Below, piece by piece: positions 43,176-51,728 of a stretch of 64,000 nucleotides of DNA. This DNA is from Streptomyces sp. NRRL S-37 (GTDB lineage: Bacteria; Actinomycetota; Actinomycetes; Streptomycetales; Streptomycetaceae), in the NCBI RefSeq assembly GCF_000721605.1, contig NZ_JOIZ01000013.1:186001-250000 (forward strand). Direction: 5' to 3'. Position 1 is the stretch's first letter. Every line of letters begins with the position of its first letter. Both the position numbers and the translations under genes were made by a program. The notes under the pieces were generated by a model, which was not told the DNA's origin, did not search any database, and worked only from the letters and a program-made list of their open reading frames with translations.

Positions 43176-44395
43176 CGCGAGACATGACACGGGTGCGGGA
43201 AAGGACCGGACGGGGCGACGCCGTGGGGCGGACGGCCCCGGTGACACGGGTGCGGGACGCCCTGCGGTGGGACGCGCGGTCCGTCGGCCGCGCGGCACGG
43301 GCCGCGTGGCGGGGGCCGGGACGGGAGCGGGACCTGCTAGTCCAGTCGCTGAAGGCCGCCGCGGCGGCCCTGCTGGCCTGGCTGCTGGCGCGGGTGTGGC
43401 TCGACGACCCGATGGCCCTGATGGCGCCCTGGGTGGCGCTGGTCCTGGTGCAGGCCACCGTCTACAGCTCGCTGATGCAGGCGGCGCGGCAGTTCACGGC
43501 GATCTGCGTGGGAGCCCTCGTGGCGTCGGGGGCGCAGGCGGTCACCGGCGACACCACGGGCGCCCTGGCGCTGTCCGTGCCGGTGCTGGTGCTGCTGTCG
43601 AACTGGCCGCGCTTCGGCGACCAGGGCATCTACGCCGCCACCACGGCCGTCTTCACCATCGCCACGGGAACGGTGAGCGCGGTCGCCGTCGGGCACCGGC
43701 TGGGGCAGGCGGCGCTCGGCGCGGTCATCGGTGTCGCCGTCAACGCGCTGGTCCTGCCGCCGATCCATCTGCGGGACGTACGGGAGAACCTGGCGGCGCT
43801 CGCCCGTGAGGCGGGGGACGTGCTGCACGCCGTCGCCGGGGATCTGCGCGGGGGCGAGTGGGACGCGCAGACCGCCGCGGACCGGCTCGGCGACGCGGCG
43901 CGGCTGCAGAGCCGTCTGGAGGCGCTGCGCTCGGCCCGCGGCTGGAGCAAGGAGAGCCTGCGGCTGACCTCGGGCGTCCTGCGCGCCCTGTACCGGGCGC
44001 CGACGGAGGCGCTGCCGCCGGAGGACGAGGACGAGCGGTTCAGCCGTGTCACCGGACACCTCACGGCGCTGGCCCGCACGCTCGCGGTGGCCGCCGACGA
44101 GGAGCGTACGCCCGCCGCACCGGACGCCGCGGTGCTGGGCTGCTACGCGGAACTGCTGGAGCTGCTCGGCGACGTCTGCCACGCGGAGGCGGGCCGGCTG
44201 CTGGGCGGCACGCGCGTGGACACCCTCCTGGACGAGCGGACCGAGGCGGTGATGCGGGAGCTGCACGGACGGCTCCAGGACGGGCTGCGCGAACAGGCAG
44301 GGCAGGGCGCCGCGCGGACGGCCGTCCTGGGCACACTGGTGCTCCAGGCCGAGAACCTCTGGGCCGACCTCGACAGCGGCGCCCGGAGCCGGTGA
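43172..44395 (+). CDS. FUSC-family membrane protein
   Basis: A 407-residue protein. Basic N-terminus, then about six helices in two groups (AAAAALLAWLLARVWLDDPM, ALVLVQATVYSSLMQAARQF, GALALSVPVLVLLSNWPRF, ALGAVIGVAVNALVLPPIHL) and a soluble helical C-terminus of about 220 residues. This matches the fusaric-acid-resistance-like (FUSC/ArAE) family. The start overlaps the HAD gene stop. Transport of aromatic acids is known for some relatives; the substrate here is unknown. Confidence 0.85.
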   Translation: MTRDMTRVRERTGRGDAVGRTAPVTRVRDALRWDARSVGRAARAAWRGPGRERDLLVQSLKAAAAALLAWLLARVWLDDPMALMAPWVALVLVQATVYSSLMQAARQFTAICVGALVASGAQAVTGDTTGALALSVPVLVLLSNWPRFGDQGIYAATTAVFTIATGTVSAVAVGHRLGQAALGAVIGVAVNALVLPPIHLRDVRENLAALAREAGDVLHAVAGDLRGGEWDAQTAADRLGDAARLQSRLEALRSARGWSKESLRLTSGVLRALYRAPTEALPPEDEDERFSRVTGHLTALARTLAVAADEERTPAAPDAAVLGCYAELLELLGDVCHAEAGRLLGGTRVDTLLDERTEAVMRELHGRLQDGLREQAGQGAARTAVLGTLVLQAENLWADLDSGARSR

Positions 44396-44582
44396 CACAC
44401 GTCACGCCCGTGAACGGCCGGACGCGGAACACCCGGGGGTGGTTCTCCGTTGAACAGACCGTGGGTGCGGACGGGACAGTGTCCCCGGGCCTCACCATTC
44501 GCCCACAGGGACGATCGTCCGGCTGAAGCCCTGTGGAGCCCCTCGCCGAGAGGCGACCGCCGTGCGCGCCCACCACCGAGCC

Positions 44583-44616
44583 GCCCCGGCCGTGATTCCC
44601 CCGTCGCGGCCGGGGC
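44583..44616 (+). terminator. Terminator after FUSC gene
   Basis: GCCCCGGCCG (44583-44592) pairs perfectly with CGGCCGGGGC (44607-44616), loop 14 nt, followed by TTCCTCTT. It separates the FUSC unit from the SDR promoter 28 nt downstream. Confidence 0.75.
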
Positions 44617-44643
44617 TTCCTCTTGCCCCGCTCCGGGCGTCGC

Positions 44644-44674
44644 TTGACTTCGAGAGCGCTCCAATCCGTAGCGT
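44644..44674 (+). promoter_or_regulatory. MerR-type promoter (19-bp spacer) for SDR gene
   Basis: TTGACT (44644-44649) and TAGCGT (44669-44674) are separated by 19 bp, the long spacing typical of MerR-activated promoters. The spacer holds the dyad GAGCGCTC (44654-44661). The SDR start codon follows 8 nt after the -10. Confidence 0.65.
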
Positions 44675-44681
44675 GACGGAC

Positions 44682-45644
44682 ATGAACGACAACAGCGGCG
44701 CACAGCACCCCATCGGCTCGGGCTTCGGCGCCCGCAGCACCGCGGACGACGTCCTCGAGGGAATCGACCTGACCGGACGGCTCGCGCTGGTCACCGGCGG
44801 CTACTCCGGACTCGGCCTGGAGACCACCCGCGCCCTCGTCAAGGCCGGCGCCCGGGTCGTCGTCCCCGCACGCCGCCCCGGCTCCGCGCGGGAGGCGCTG
44901 GACGGCCTGGAGCGCGTCGAGGTGTCCGAGCTGGACCTCGGCGACCTGGAGAGCGTGCGCGCGTTCGCCGACCGTTTCCTGGCGTCGGGGCGGACCCTGG
45001 ACATCGTGATCGGCAGCGCGGGGATCATGGCCTGCCCCGAGACCCGGGTCGGGCCCGGCTGGGAGGCCCAGTTCGCCACCAACCACCTCGGGCACTTCGC
45101 CCTCGTCAACCGCCTGTGGCCGGCCGTCGAGCCCGGCGGCGCCCGCGTGGTGTCCGTCTCCTCGCGCGGGCACCACGCCTGCGGCATCCGCTGGGACGAC
45201 GTCCACTGGGAGCGCGGCTACGACAAGTGGGAGGCGTACGGGCAGGCGAAGACCGCCAACGTGCTGTTCGCCGTGCACCTCGACCGCCTCGCCCGGGACC
45301 GCGGCGTCCGTGCCTTCTCCCTCCACCCGGGCGGCATCCTCACCCCGCTCCAGCGGCATCTGCCCCGGCAGGAGATGGTGGACCGGGGCTGGATCGACGA
45401 GCAGGGCAACCCGCTGAACCCCGAGGGTTTCAAGACCCCGCAGCAGGGCGCGGCCACCCAGGTCTGGGCCGCCACCTCGCCGCGGCTGGACGGCATGGGC
45501 GGGCTCTATCTGGAGGACTGCGACGTCGCCGGGCCGGCCGACGGCGGGCGCACCGGGGTCAAGGACTGGGCGGTCGACCCGGAGCAGGCGGCCCGCCTGT
45601 GGGAACTCTCGGCCCGTCTGACGGGCGTGAACGCCTTCGCGTGA
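44682..45644 (+). CDS. Short-chain dehydrogenase/reductase
   Basis: A 320-residue extended SDR. The NAD(P) site is ALVTGGYSGLGLET, followed by ELDLGDLESVRAF, IVIGSAGIMACPE, the Ser strand VVSVSSRGHHA and the active-site YGQAKTANVLFAVHL (Tyr-X3-Lys). It resembles the retinol-dehydrogenase-like oxidoreductases common in actinomycetes. The start codon follows a MerR-type promoter by only 8 nt, so the message has a very short or no leader. An epimerase-type gene follows 47 nt downstream. Confidence 0.9.
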   Translation: MNDNSGAQHPIGSGFGARSTADDVLEGIDLTGRLALVTGGYSGLGLETTRALVKAGARVVVPARRPGSAREALDGLERVEVSELDLGDLESVRAFADRFLASGRTLDIVIGSAGIMACPETRVGPGWEAQFATNHLGHFALVNRLWPAVEPGGARVVSVSSRGHHACGIRWDDVHWERGYDKWEAYGQAKTANVLFAVHLDRLARDRGVRAFSLHPGGILTPLQRHLPRQEMVDRGWIDEQGNPLNPEGFKTPQQGAATQVWAATSPRLDGMGGLYLEDCDVAGPADGGRTGVKDWAVDPEQAARLWELSARLTGVNAFA

Positions 45645-45691
45645 GGGGTACTCGGCCGGTTCCGCGGAGCAGCGGCCGAGAGGAGCGGAAG

Positions 45692-46723
45692 GTGAGCAGC
45701 ACAGCGGGCAGGAGGGTCGTCGTCACGGGCGCCACCGGCAACGTCGGGACCAGCGTGGTGCGGGTCCTCTCGCGGGAACCGGAGGTCGGCTCCGTGCGGG
45801 GCCTGGCACGGCGGGTCCCCGACCTGTCGCTCCCGAAGACCGAGTGGTCGGCGGTGGACCTGGCCTCGGACCGGTCCGATCTCGTCGGGGAGTTCGCCGG
45901 CGCGGACGCGGTGATCCACCTGGCGTGGGCGTTCCAGCCGACGCACGATCCGGCGGCCACCTGGCGCACCAATGTGCTGGGCGGTATGCGGGTGTTCGAC
46001 GCGGTGGCCGAGGCGGGGGTGCCGGCGCTGGTGCACGCCTCGTCGGTGGGGGCGTACTCGCCGGGCCCGAAGGACCACGCGGTGGACGAGTCGTGGCCCA
46101 CGCACGGCTGGCCGGACGCCGCGTACTGCCGGGAGAAGGCGTACCTGGAGCGGGCGCTGGACACGTTCGAGCGCGATCATCCGGGGACACGGGTGGTACG
46201 GATGCGGCCCGCGTTCCTCTTCAAGCGGGAGTCGGGGAGCGAGCAGCGCCGTATCTTCGGCGGCCGTTTCCTGCCGGGTCAGCTCGCACGGCCCGATCTG
46301 CTGCCCGTCCTCCCGGACGTCCCGGGGCTGCGGGTGCAGGCGCTGCACACCGACGACGCGGCCCACGCCTACCGGCTGGCCGTGCTGTCCGCCGGGGCGC
46401 GGGGCGCCTTCAACCTCGCCGCGGAGCCGACGGTCGACGCGGAGCTGCTCGGGGAGATGCTCGGGACGCGCCGGGTACGGCTGCCGCGTACCGCCGCCCG
46501 CTCGGCGGTCGCCGCCGCGTGGGGGCTGCGGCTGCTGCCGGCGTCGCCGCATCTGTTCGACGCCGTGCTGAGGCTGCCGCTGATGGACTGCACGCGTGCG
46601 CGCGTGGAGCTCGGCTGGCGGCCGGAGCACACGGCGACGCAGGTGGTGGAGGAGTTCCTGCTGGGCATGGAACAGGGCGCCGGGGAGGACACGGAACCGA
46701 TGCGGGGCCGCAAGGTCGGCTGA
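45692..46723 (+). CDS. NAD-dependent epimerase/dehydratase family protein
   Basis: A 343-residue extended SDR/epimerase. It has VVVTGATGNVGTSVVRVL (Rossmann loop), AVIHLAWAFQPTHDPAATW, HASSVGAYSPGPKDHAVDES and AYCREKAYLERAL containing the Tyr-X3-Lys pair. The C-terminal substrate domain is short. Relatives are NDP-sugar epimerases, reductases or mycobacterial-type oxidoreductases. GTG 45692 follows AGGAGCGGAAG. GGGTAC at 45646-45651 could be a stress-type promoter element, but it is weakly supported. Confidence 0.87.
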   Translation: MSSTAGRRVVVTGATGNVGTSVVRVLSREPEVGSVRGLARRVPDLSLPKTEWSAVDLASDRSDLVGEFAGADAVIHLAWAFQPTHDPAATWRTNVLGGMRVFDAVAEAGVPALVHASSVGAYSPGPKDHAVDESWPTHGWPDAAYCREKAYLERALDTFERDHPGTRVVRMRPAFLFKRESGSEQRRIFGGRFLPGQLARPDLLPVLPDVPGLRVQALHTDDAAHAYRLAVLSAGARGAFNLAAEPTVDAELLGEMLGTRRVRLPRTAARSAVAAAWGLRLLPASPHLFDAVLRLPLMDCTRARVELGWRPEHTATQVVEEFLLGMEQGAGEDTEPMRGRKVG

Positions 46724-46790
46724 GCACGAGGTTTCACCGGTCCGCGCGGAGGTACCCGCGAGGGTCGCGTACGAACGAAGGGAGAGCGCC

Positions 46791-47072
46791 GTGACCGACC
46801 ACCGCCTCGAAGGACCCGGCGAGAACGGCGCCGGTGTCCCCCGCGACCTGCCCGACCAGCAGGCCGGCCCCGGTGAGGACCCCTGGGAGGTCGCGCCCGC
46901 CGCGGCGGAGCGGGAGAGCGGGAAGAAGGCCGGCGAGCCGGAGGAACCCGCGTCCGGCGAGGCCGGGTCCGACGTGCCGGACACGGACGAGGCCGGCACC
47001 GGCCGGCAGGGCGCCCCGCACTCGGCGTCCGCCAACCCGGAACAGCCCGTGCCGGACGAATCCTCCGCGTGA
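46791..47072 (+). CDS. Acidic disordered hypothetical protein
   Basis: A 93-residue protein of low complexity, rich in Glu, Pro, Gly and Asp (for example VPDTDEAGTGRQGAPHSASA), predicted to be largely disordered. GTG 46791 follows GAAGGGAGAG, which makes translation plausible. There is no recognised domain. It is co-directional with the epimerase gene 67 nt upstream. Confidence 0.5.
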   Translation: MTDHRLEGPGENGAGVPRDLPDQQAGPGEDPWEVAPAAAERESGKKAGEPEEPASGEAGSDVPDTDEAGTGRQGAPHSASANPEQPVPDESSA

Positions 47073-47356
47073 CCGGGCCGTGCGGGGCGGCGGCGTGCAC
47101 GTCACACATGGCCGCCCCGCCACGCAGGGCCGTAGAGCCGGGCTCCTGGGGGCGTCGTTCGGATCGTGCCGGGGTCGCGGCCCCTGGCACGCGCTCCCCG
47201 GAGGGGGACTCCAGCGGCGTTGTCGCCGGTTCTCGGCTCCCCCACACCCTGCTTTCACTCGAGCAAGAAGACCCCTGCGCGGGTGGGCCCCATCGCCCCG
47301 CTCGACTCGGCTGCGGGGTGCCGTCGCCTGAGGCCGTCCGGCCCGAGCGACACCCC

Positions 47357-48646
47357 CTAGCGCGGGGTGCGTTCCTGGAGGGCCGTGTGCCAGGCGGGCG
47401 GCGGGGACTGCGGGTCCGGGTCGGGGCGGCGGCCGCCGCGGGTGAAGAAGTCGGCGAGCGGCAGGATCGCGGCGCCGACGGTGACCGCGTCGGGGCCGAG
47501 GCGGCCCAGTTCGATCGTCACCTTCTCGGCCGGGTGGCGCAGCGCGTACGACAGGGCGTGCCGGTGCACGGCCGGCAGGAACCGGGCGCCGAGCTGGAGG
47601 CCGGCCCAGCCGCCCATGAGGATGCGCTCGGGCTGGAAGAGGTTGATCAGGTCGGACAGGCCCGCGCCCAGGTACTCGGCGGTCTCCTCCAGTACGGCGA
47701 GCGCGACGGGATCGGGGGCGCTGTCGTCGGCCGGGTAGGCGGCGGCGAGCATCGCCGTCAGCGCCGTCTCCTCGTCCGTGCCCCCGGGCACCCGGCCGCC
47801 CTCCTCGCGCCACCGGGCGAGCAGTGACTCGGCGCCCGCGTACGCCTCCAGGCAGCCGAGCGCGCCGCAGCGGCAGCGGCGTCCCCTGACCCGTACGGTC
47901 AGGTGCCCCCATTCGACCGCCCGGCCGTGTTCCACCTCGGGCGTGACCAGGCAGGCGCCGACGCCGGAGCCGAAGAGGACGACGAGGGCGTTGCGGGCGC
48001 CGCGTCCGGCGCCGAACCACATCTCGGCCTGGCCGAGGGTCTTGGCGCCGTTGTCGATGAAGTACGGCACCGTCTCGGGCAGCGGGGACCCGGCGCGCAG
48101 CAGGGACTCCAGGGGGACGGCGTCCCAGCCGATGGTCTGGCCGTGCACGACGGCGCCCCGGTCGGGGGTGTGCTCGACGATGCCGGGGACGCCGATGCCG
48201 ACGCCGAGCAGCCGCTCGGGGGCGAGACCGGCACCGGCGAGCACCTCGGCGATGCCGGAGCGGATGTGGTCGACGATGACCTCGACCTCGTAGCGCTGCT
48301 GCTCCAGCGGGCGCTGTGCGCGGGCGAGCTCGGTGAGGGTCAGGTCGAACAGTTCGACGCGGACCCGGGTCTCGCCCACGTCGACGCCGATCATGTGGCC
48401 GCTGACCGGTGCCACCCGCAGCAGGGTGCGCGGACGGCCGCCGTCGGAGTCGACACTGCCGGCCTCCTCCACGAGGCCGTCGGCGACCAGGTCCGCGACG
48501 ACGTTGCTCACCGATCCGGAGCTGAGCCCGGTCGCGGGGCCGAGCTCGAAGCGGCTCAGCGGGCCGTCGAAGTACAGCCGCTGCAGCACGGCCGTGCGGT
48601 TGGCCCGCCTGAGGTCGCGCACCGTGCGCCCGTTCCGCCCCGCCAT
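47357..48646 (-). CDS. ROK-family transcriptional regulator
   Basis: A 429-residue ROK repressor. The N-terminal winged helix-turn-helix (TVRDLRRANRTAVLQRLYFD, SRFELGPATGLSSGSVSNVV) is followed by a sugar-kinase-like ROK domain with VPGIVEHTPDRG, FIDNGAKTLGQAEMWFG and the zinc motif GRRCRCGALGCLEAYAG (the family's CxCGxxGCxE). It binds a sugar ligand and represses sugar genes. ATG 48646 follows GGAAGGAG. A dyad matching ROK-type operators lies 75-95 bp upstream. Confidence 0.92.
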   Translation of the reverse strand: MAGRNGRTVRDLRRANRTAVLQRLYFDGPLSRFELGPATGLSSGSVSNVVADLVADGLVEEAGSVDSDGGRPRTLLRVAPVSGHMIGVDVGETRVRVELFDLTLTELARAQRPLEQQRYEVEVIVDHIRSGIAEVLAGAGLAPERLLGVGIGVPGIVEHTPDRGAVVHGQTIGWDAVPLESLLRAGSPLPETVPYFIDNGAKTLGQAEMWFGAGRGARNALVVLFGSGVGACLVTPEVEHGRAVEWGHLTVRVRGRRCRCGALGCLEAYAGAESLLARWREEGGRVPGGTDEETALTAMLAAAYPADDSAPDPVALAVLEETAEYLGAGLSDLINLFQPERILMGGWAGLQLGARFLPAVHRHALSYALRHPAEKVTIELGRLGPDAVTVGAAILPLADFFTRGGRRPDPDPQSPPPAWHTALQERTPR

Positions 48647-48720
48647 GTGGCTCCTTCCGAAACCCTGCCCGACCTGCAACATACCGCCGGGAACCGGCCG
48701 GGCGCGACTTTTCAGCACCC

Positions 48721-48741
48721 TTATTTCATGATGTGAACTAA
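48721..48741. promoter_or_regulatory. Probable ROK operator TTATTTCA-N5-TGAACTAA
   Basis: The half-sites TTATTTCA and TGAACTAA (reverse complement TTAGTTCA, 7 of 8 identical) lie 5 nt apart. The arrangement resembles ROK-family operators. It is 75-95 bp upstream of the ROK gene and overlaps the last codons of the upstream kinase-like gene, suggesting autoregulation. Confidence 0.6.
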
Positions 48742-49718
48742 CAGGGTTCGCCGATGTCGTCCAACGCGGCCTCCAGCTCCGGGGCGACGGTGGCCTGAAG
48801 CCATCGTCCGTGTTCGTCCCCGCTCGCCCGCGGAACCGTCTCGGTGAGCATGATCAGGTAGAGGTAGGCGCGGTAGAGGGCGAGCCGGACACGGGCCGCC
48901 GCGTCGAGGACGGCCCGGCCCCCGGCCTGCCCGTATCCGGCGAGAAACGCCTCGTCCGTGCTGATGTCGCCGAGCAGCGCCAGGGAGACGAAGTCGGCGA
49001 GCGGGTCGCCCCAGAACATGCGCTCCCCGTCGATGATCCCGCCGATCCGGGCCTCCCCCGCCGGCGTGCGCTCCACCAGGATGTTGCCCGGCCAGAGGTC
49101 GAAATGGACAAGGACCGGCACGGTGACCTCGTCGAGCGCCCCGGCGGCGGCACGGATCATGGAGGCCACCTCGTCGACGGGGCGCGGCAGCCGGGCGCCG
49201 TAGTCCCGGGCGTCGGCGAGGACGGCGTCGGTCATCGCGGTGAACGCGGTCCGCCAGTCGGGGGCGAGCGGGCCGAGGGCGCCGGACGGGTAGCCGAAAC
49301 CCGGTCCGGTCACCCGGTGCAGCCGGGCCACCTGACGGCCGAGCTCCCTGCGCAGCGCCGCCCGCTCCCCGCCGGCCGGCTCCACCCGCGTCCAGGGCTC
49401 ACCCGGACAGGCGGTCATCAGCAGGTACGGTACGGAGGTGTCACCGCCGAGGGACACGGCGCGCGGGGCGGGTACACCGGCCTCGGCGGCCCCGGCGCAG
49501 AAGTCCGCCTCGGAGACGAGCAGGCGCCGCTCGTGCCGGAGACCGGGGGCGGCGGGCGCGGGCGGGACCTTGAGCACATAGCGGCCGCCGTCAGTGAGGA
49601 GGAGTTCCTCGACGGTGTTGTACGTACCTCCGCTCAGCGGGCGCACCCCGGCGAGCGCGCCGGGCGGCAGTCCCGCCTCCGCGAGCACCCGGCGGGCCCG
49701 CTCCCAGGAGTCCCCCAT
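48738..49718 (-). CDS. Aminoglycoside phosphotransferase-family kinase-like protein
   Basis: A 326-residue protein with the APH fold: a glycine-rich start (RPLSGGTYNTVEELLLTDGG), the ATP-site Lys in YVLKVPPAP, the catalytic loop LVHFDLWPGNILVERT (HxDxxxxN) and the metal-binding IDGERMFWGDPLADF. Family members phosphorylate aminoglycosides, choline, fructosamines or homoserine; resistance should not be assumed. ATG 49718 follows GGGGAGGGG. It ends just before the ROK operator and is probably co-directional but independent. Confidence 0.87.
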   Translation of the reverse strand: MGDSWERARRVLAEAGLPPGALAGVRPLSGGTYNTVEELLLTDGGRYVLKVPPAPAAPGLRHERRLLVSEADFCAGAAEAGVPAPRAVSLGGDTSVPYLLMTACPGEPWTRVEPAGGERAALRRELGRQVARLHRVTGPGFGYPSGALGPLAPDWRTAFTAMTDAVLADARDYGARLPRPVDEVASMIRAAAGALDEVTVPVLVHFDLWPGNILVERTPAGEARIGGIIDGERMFWGDPLADFVSLALLGDISTDEAFLAGYGQAGGRAVLDAAARVRLALYRAYLYLIMLTETVPRASGDEHGRWLQATVAPELEAALDDIGEPC

Positions 49719-49830
49719 CGTCCCTGCCCCTCCCCTTCGGCGACTGCGGTACAGCCTACGGAACGCACCGGGCCACGGTCCCCGGGAAAAATCGCTGGCT
49801 CCCCCGACGCCGGATATCTACCCTGATCCA

Positions 49831-49853
49831 GAAACCTAGACCCCCTAGGTTTC
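49831..49853. promoter_or_regulatory. Perfect dyad GAAACCTAG-N5-CTAGGTTTC
   Basis: GAAACCTAG (49831-49839) and CTAGGTTTC (49845-49853) are a 9-bp perfect inverted repeat around ACCCC. It ends 27 nt before the start codon of the FBP-domain gene, so it can act as an operator or as a 5'UTR hairpin just upstream of the ribosome site CAGGAGA. Confidence 0.55.
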
Positions 49854-49880
49854 GAAAGAGCACGCCAGGAGACGACCCCC

Positions 49881-50369
49881 ATGAGAGCACTCACCGAGCA
49901 GGACATCCGCAGTTCGTTCATCAACTGCTCGAAGGGTGAGGCCAAGCGGCTGGCCGTACCACGCGACCTTGGCGAACGCCCCTGGGACGATCTCGACTTC
50001 CTGGGCTGGCGCGATCCGGGCGCACCCGACCGCAGCTATCTCGTCACCGAGCGGGAGGACCGTCTCGTCGGGGTGGCCATGCGCTTCCAGCCGGCCCAGC
50101 GCGGCTTCCTGCACCGCAGCATGTGCTCCCTGTGCCTGACGACCCATCCGCGCGGCGGTGTCGCCCTGATGACCGCACGCAAGGCGGGCCCGGCCGGCCG
50201 CGAGGGCAACTCGGTCGGCGCCTACATGTGCACCGACCTCGCCTGCTCCCTCTATCTGCGCGGCGTGAAGGTCCCGGAGACCGGTGCCCGCTTCGAGGAG
50301 AGCCTCACCCTGGAGGAGCAGATCGCCCGTACCAGGGGCAACCTGTTCGCCTTCCTCGACAAGCTGTAG
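49881..50369 (+). CDS. FBP-domain protein (FusB-like EF-G-binding)
   Basis: A 162-residue protein of the FBP family with a C-terminal treble-clef zinc site: MCSLCLTTHPRGGVALMTAR and YMCTDLACSLYLRG provide four Cys. FusB-type proteins bind elongation factor G and release stalled EF-G from ribosomes, giving fusidic acid tolerance; actinobacterial copies are mostly unstudied. The N-terminal RALTEQDIRSSFINCSKGEA is typical. AGGAGA precedes the ATG. A perfect dyad directly upstream hints at regulation. Confidence 0.85.
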   Translation: MRALTEQDIRSSFINCSKGEAKRLAVPRDLGERPWDDLDFLGWRDPGAPDRSYLVTEREDRLVGVAMRFQPAQRGFLHRSMCSLCLTTHPRGGVALMTARKAGPAGREGNSVGAYMCTDLACSLYLRGVKVPETGARFEESLTLEEQIARTRGNLFAFLDKL

Positions 50370-50450
50370 GCCCGGCCCGGCTGTCCTCCGGGTGACTGCT
50401 GTCGCAGGTGAGCACGTTCGTCGCGTCCGGGGAAGGGGAACCGTCCCAGG

Positions 50451-51686
50451 ATGCAAGTGGTACGTGAGATGACAGCGCCGGCCCTCGAGTTCGTCAAGCG
50501 GCACCGGGACCCGGTGACCGTGCAGATGGTGAGGTCGGCCGCAGCGGCGACCGTCGCCTACGTCATCGCGCTGCGGCTGAGTCCGGAGGCCGCCCCGCTC
50601 ACCGCGCCGCTGACCGCGCTGCTCGTCGTCCAGGTCACCCTGTACTCCACGCTCACCACCGGGGTGCGCCGGGTGAACTCCGTGGTGACCGGCGTCGTCG
50701 TGGCGATCCTCTTCAGCCTGCTGGTGGGTCTGACCTGGTGGAGCCTGGGTCTGCTCATCCTGGCGTCGCTGATCGTCGGCCATCTGGTGCGGGTGGACGA
50801 GTTCGTGCCCGAGGTGGCGATCAGCGCGATGCTGGTGCTCGGGGTGACCACGCACGGGGACACCGCCTGGGCCCGGATCGTGGAGACGCTGATCGGGGCG
50901 ATCGTCGGGATGGGGTTCAACCTCCTGCTCGCCCCGCCCGTGTGGGTGGAGGAGGCCGGCGAGTCGATCGAGGAGCTGGCGCGCCGGGTGCGGCAGCTGA
51001 TGCTGCGGATCGGCGAGGAGGCGTCGGGCCGTACGCCCCCGCACCGCGCGGCGGCCCGGCTGCACGAGGCCCGCCGCCTGGACCACGACATCACCGAGGT
51101 CGACGCGGACCTCCGGCAGGCGGAGGACAGCCTGCGGCTCAATCCGCGGGTGCGTGAGGGCCTGCTGCACCGGGTGGTGCTGCGCACCGGCCTCGACACG
51201 CTGGAGATCTGCACGGTGGTGCTGCGGGTGCTGGCGCGCACGCTGACCGACCTGGCCAAGGAGCGCGACCCGGAGCGGCTGTTCGATCCGGAGACGGGCG
51301 CCGCCTTCGAGGAGCTGCTGTCCGAGATCGCGGACGCCGTGGTCAGCTTCGCGGTGCTGGTGACCACGAGCGTGAGCGCGAACGCCGAGTCGGCGGAGGA
51401 ACGGCTCGCCTCCCAGCTGCGGCAGGCGGCCGCCACCCGCGACAGGCTGGCCCGGCTGCTCTTCGAGCAGGCCCGGCGCGACGCCCGCCAGTGGCAGTTG
51501 CTGGGCGCCGTGCTGACCGAGGTCAACCGCATCCTCGACGAGATGGACACCGAGCACCGCACGCGCCGGCTGTTCGAGGAACTGGACCGGCACTCGCAGG
51601 AGCAGCGCGAGCGGCTGCCGCGGCTCACCCGGATGCGGGAGCGGCTGCGCCGCAAGCGCGGGGGCGCCTCCCGCCGTTCCACGTGA
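50451..51686 (+). CDS. FUSC/aromatic acid exporter-like membrane protein
   Basis: A 411-residue protein with an N-terminal membrane region (SAAAATVAYVIALRLSPEAA, LTALLVVQVTLYSTLTTGVR, VVVAILFSLLVGLTWWSLG, IGAIVGMGFNLLLAPPVWVE). A long helical, coiled-coil-rich soluble region follows from about residue 165 (ESAEERLASQLRQAAATRDR, EQARRDARQ). It resembles FUSC/ArAE-type proteins and is the second such gene in the window. It starts 81 nt after the FBP gene and may share its transcript. The substrate is unknown. Confidence 0.82.
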   Translation: MQVVREMTAPALEFVKRHRDPVTVQMVRSAAAATVAYVIALRLSPEAAPLTAPLTALLVVQVTLYSTLTTGVRRVNSVVTGVVVAILFSLLVGLTWWSLGLLILASLIVGHLVRVDEFVPEVAISAMLVLGVTTHGDTAWARIVETLIGAIVGMGFNLLLAPPVWVEEAGESIEELARRVRQLMLRIGEEASGRTPPHRAAARLHEARRLDHDITEVDADLRQAEDSLRLNPRVREGLLHRVVLRTGLDTLEICTVVLRVLARTLTDLAKERDPERLFDPETGAAFEELLSEIADAVVSFAVLVTTSVSANAESAEERLASQLRQAAATRDRLARLLFEQARRDARQWQLLGAVLTEVNRILDEMDTEHRTRRLFEELDRHSQEQRERLPRLTRMRERLRRKRGGASRRST

Positions 51687-51728
51687 CGCACCCGGCCGGG
51701 GGCCACCCGTGCGGCCGGAGTCCCCGCG

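Noticed and set aside
48738..49718. Calling the APH-fold protein an aminoglycoside resistance gene
   Set aside because: The fold covers many kinases; nothing in sequence or context shows antibiotic specificity.
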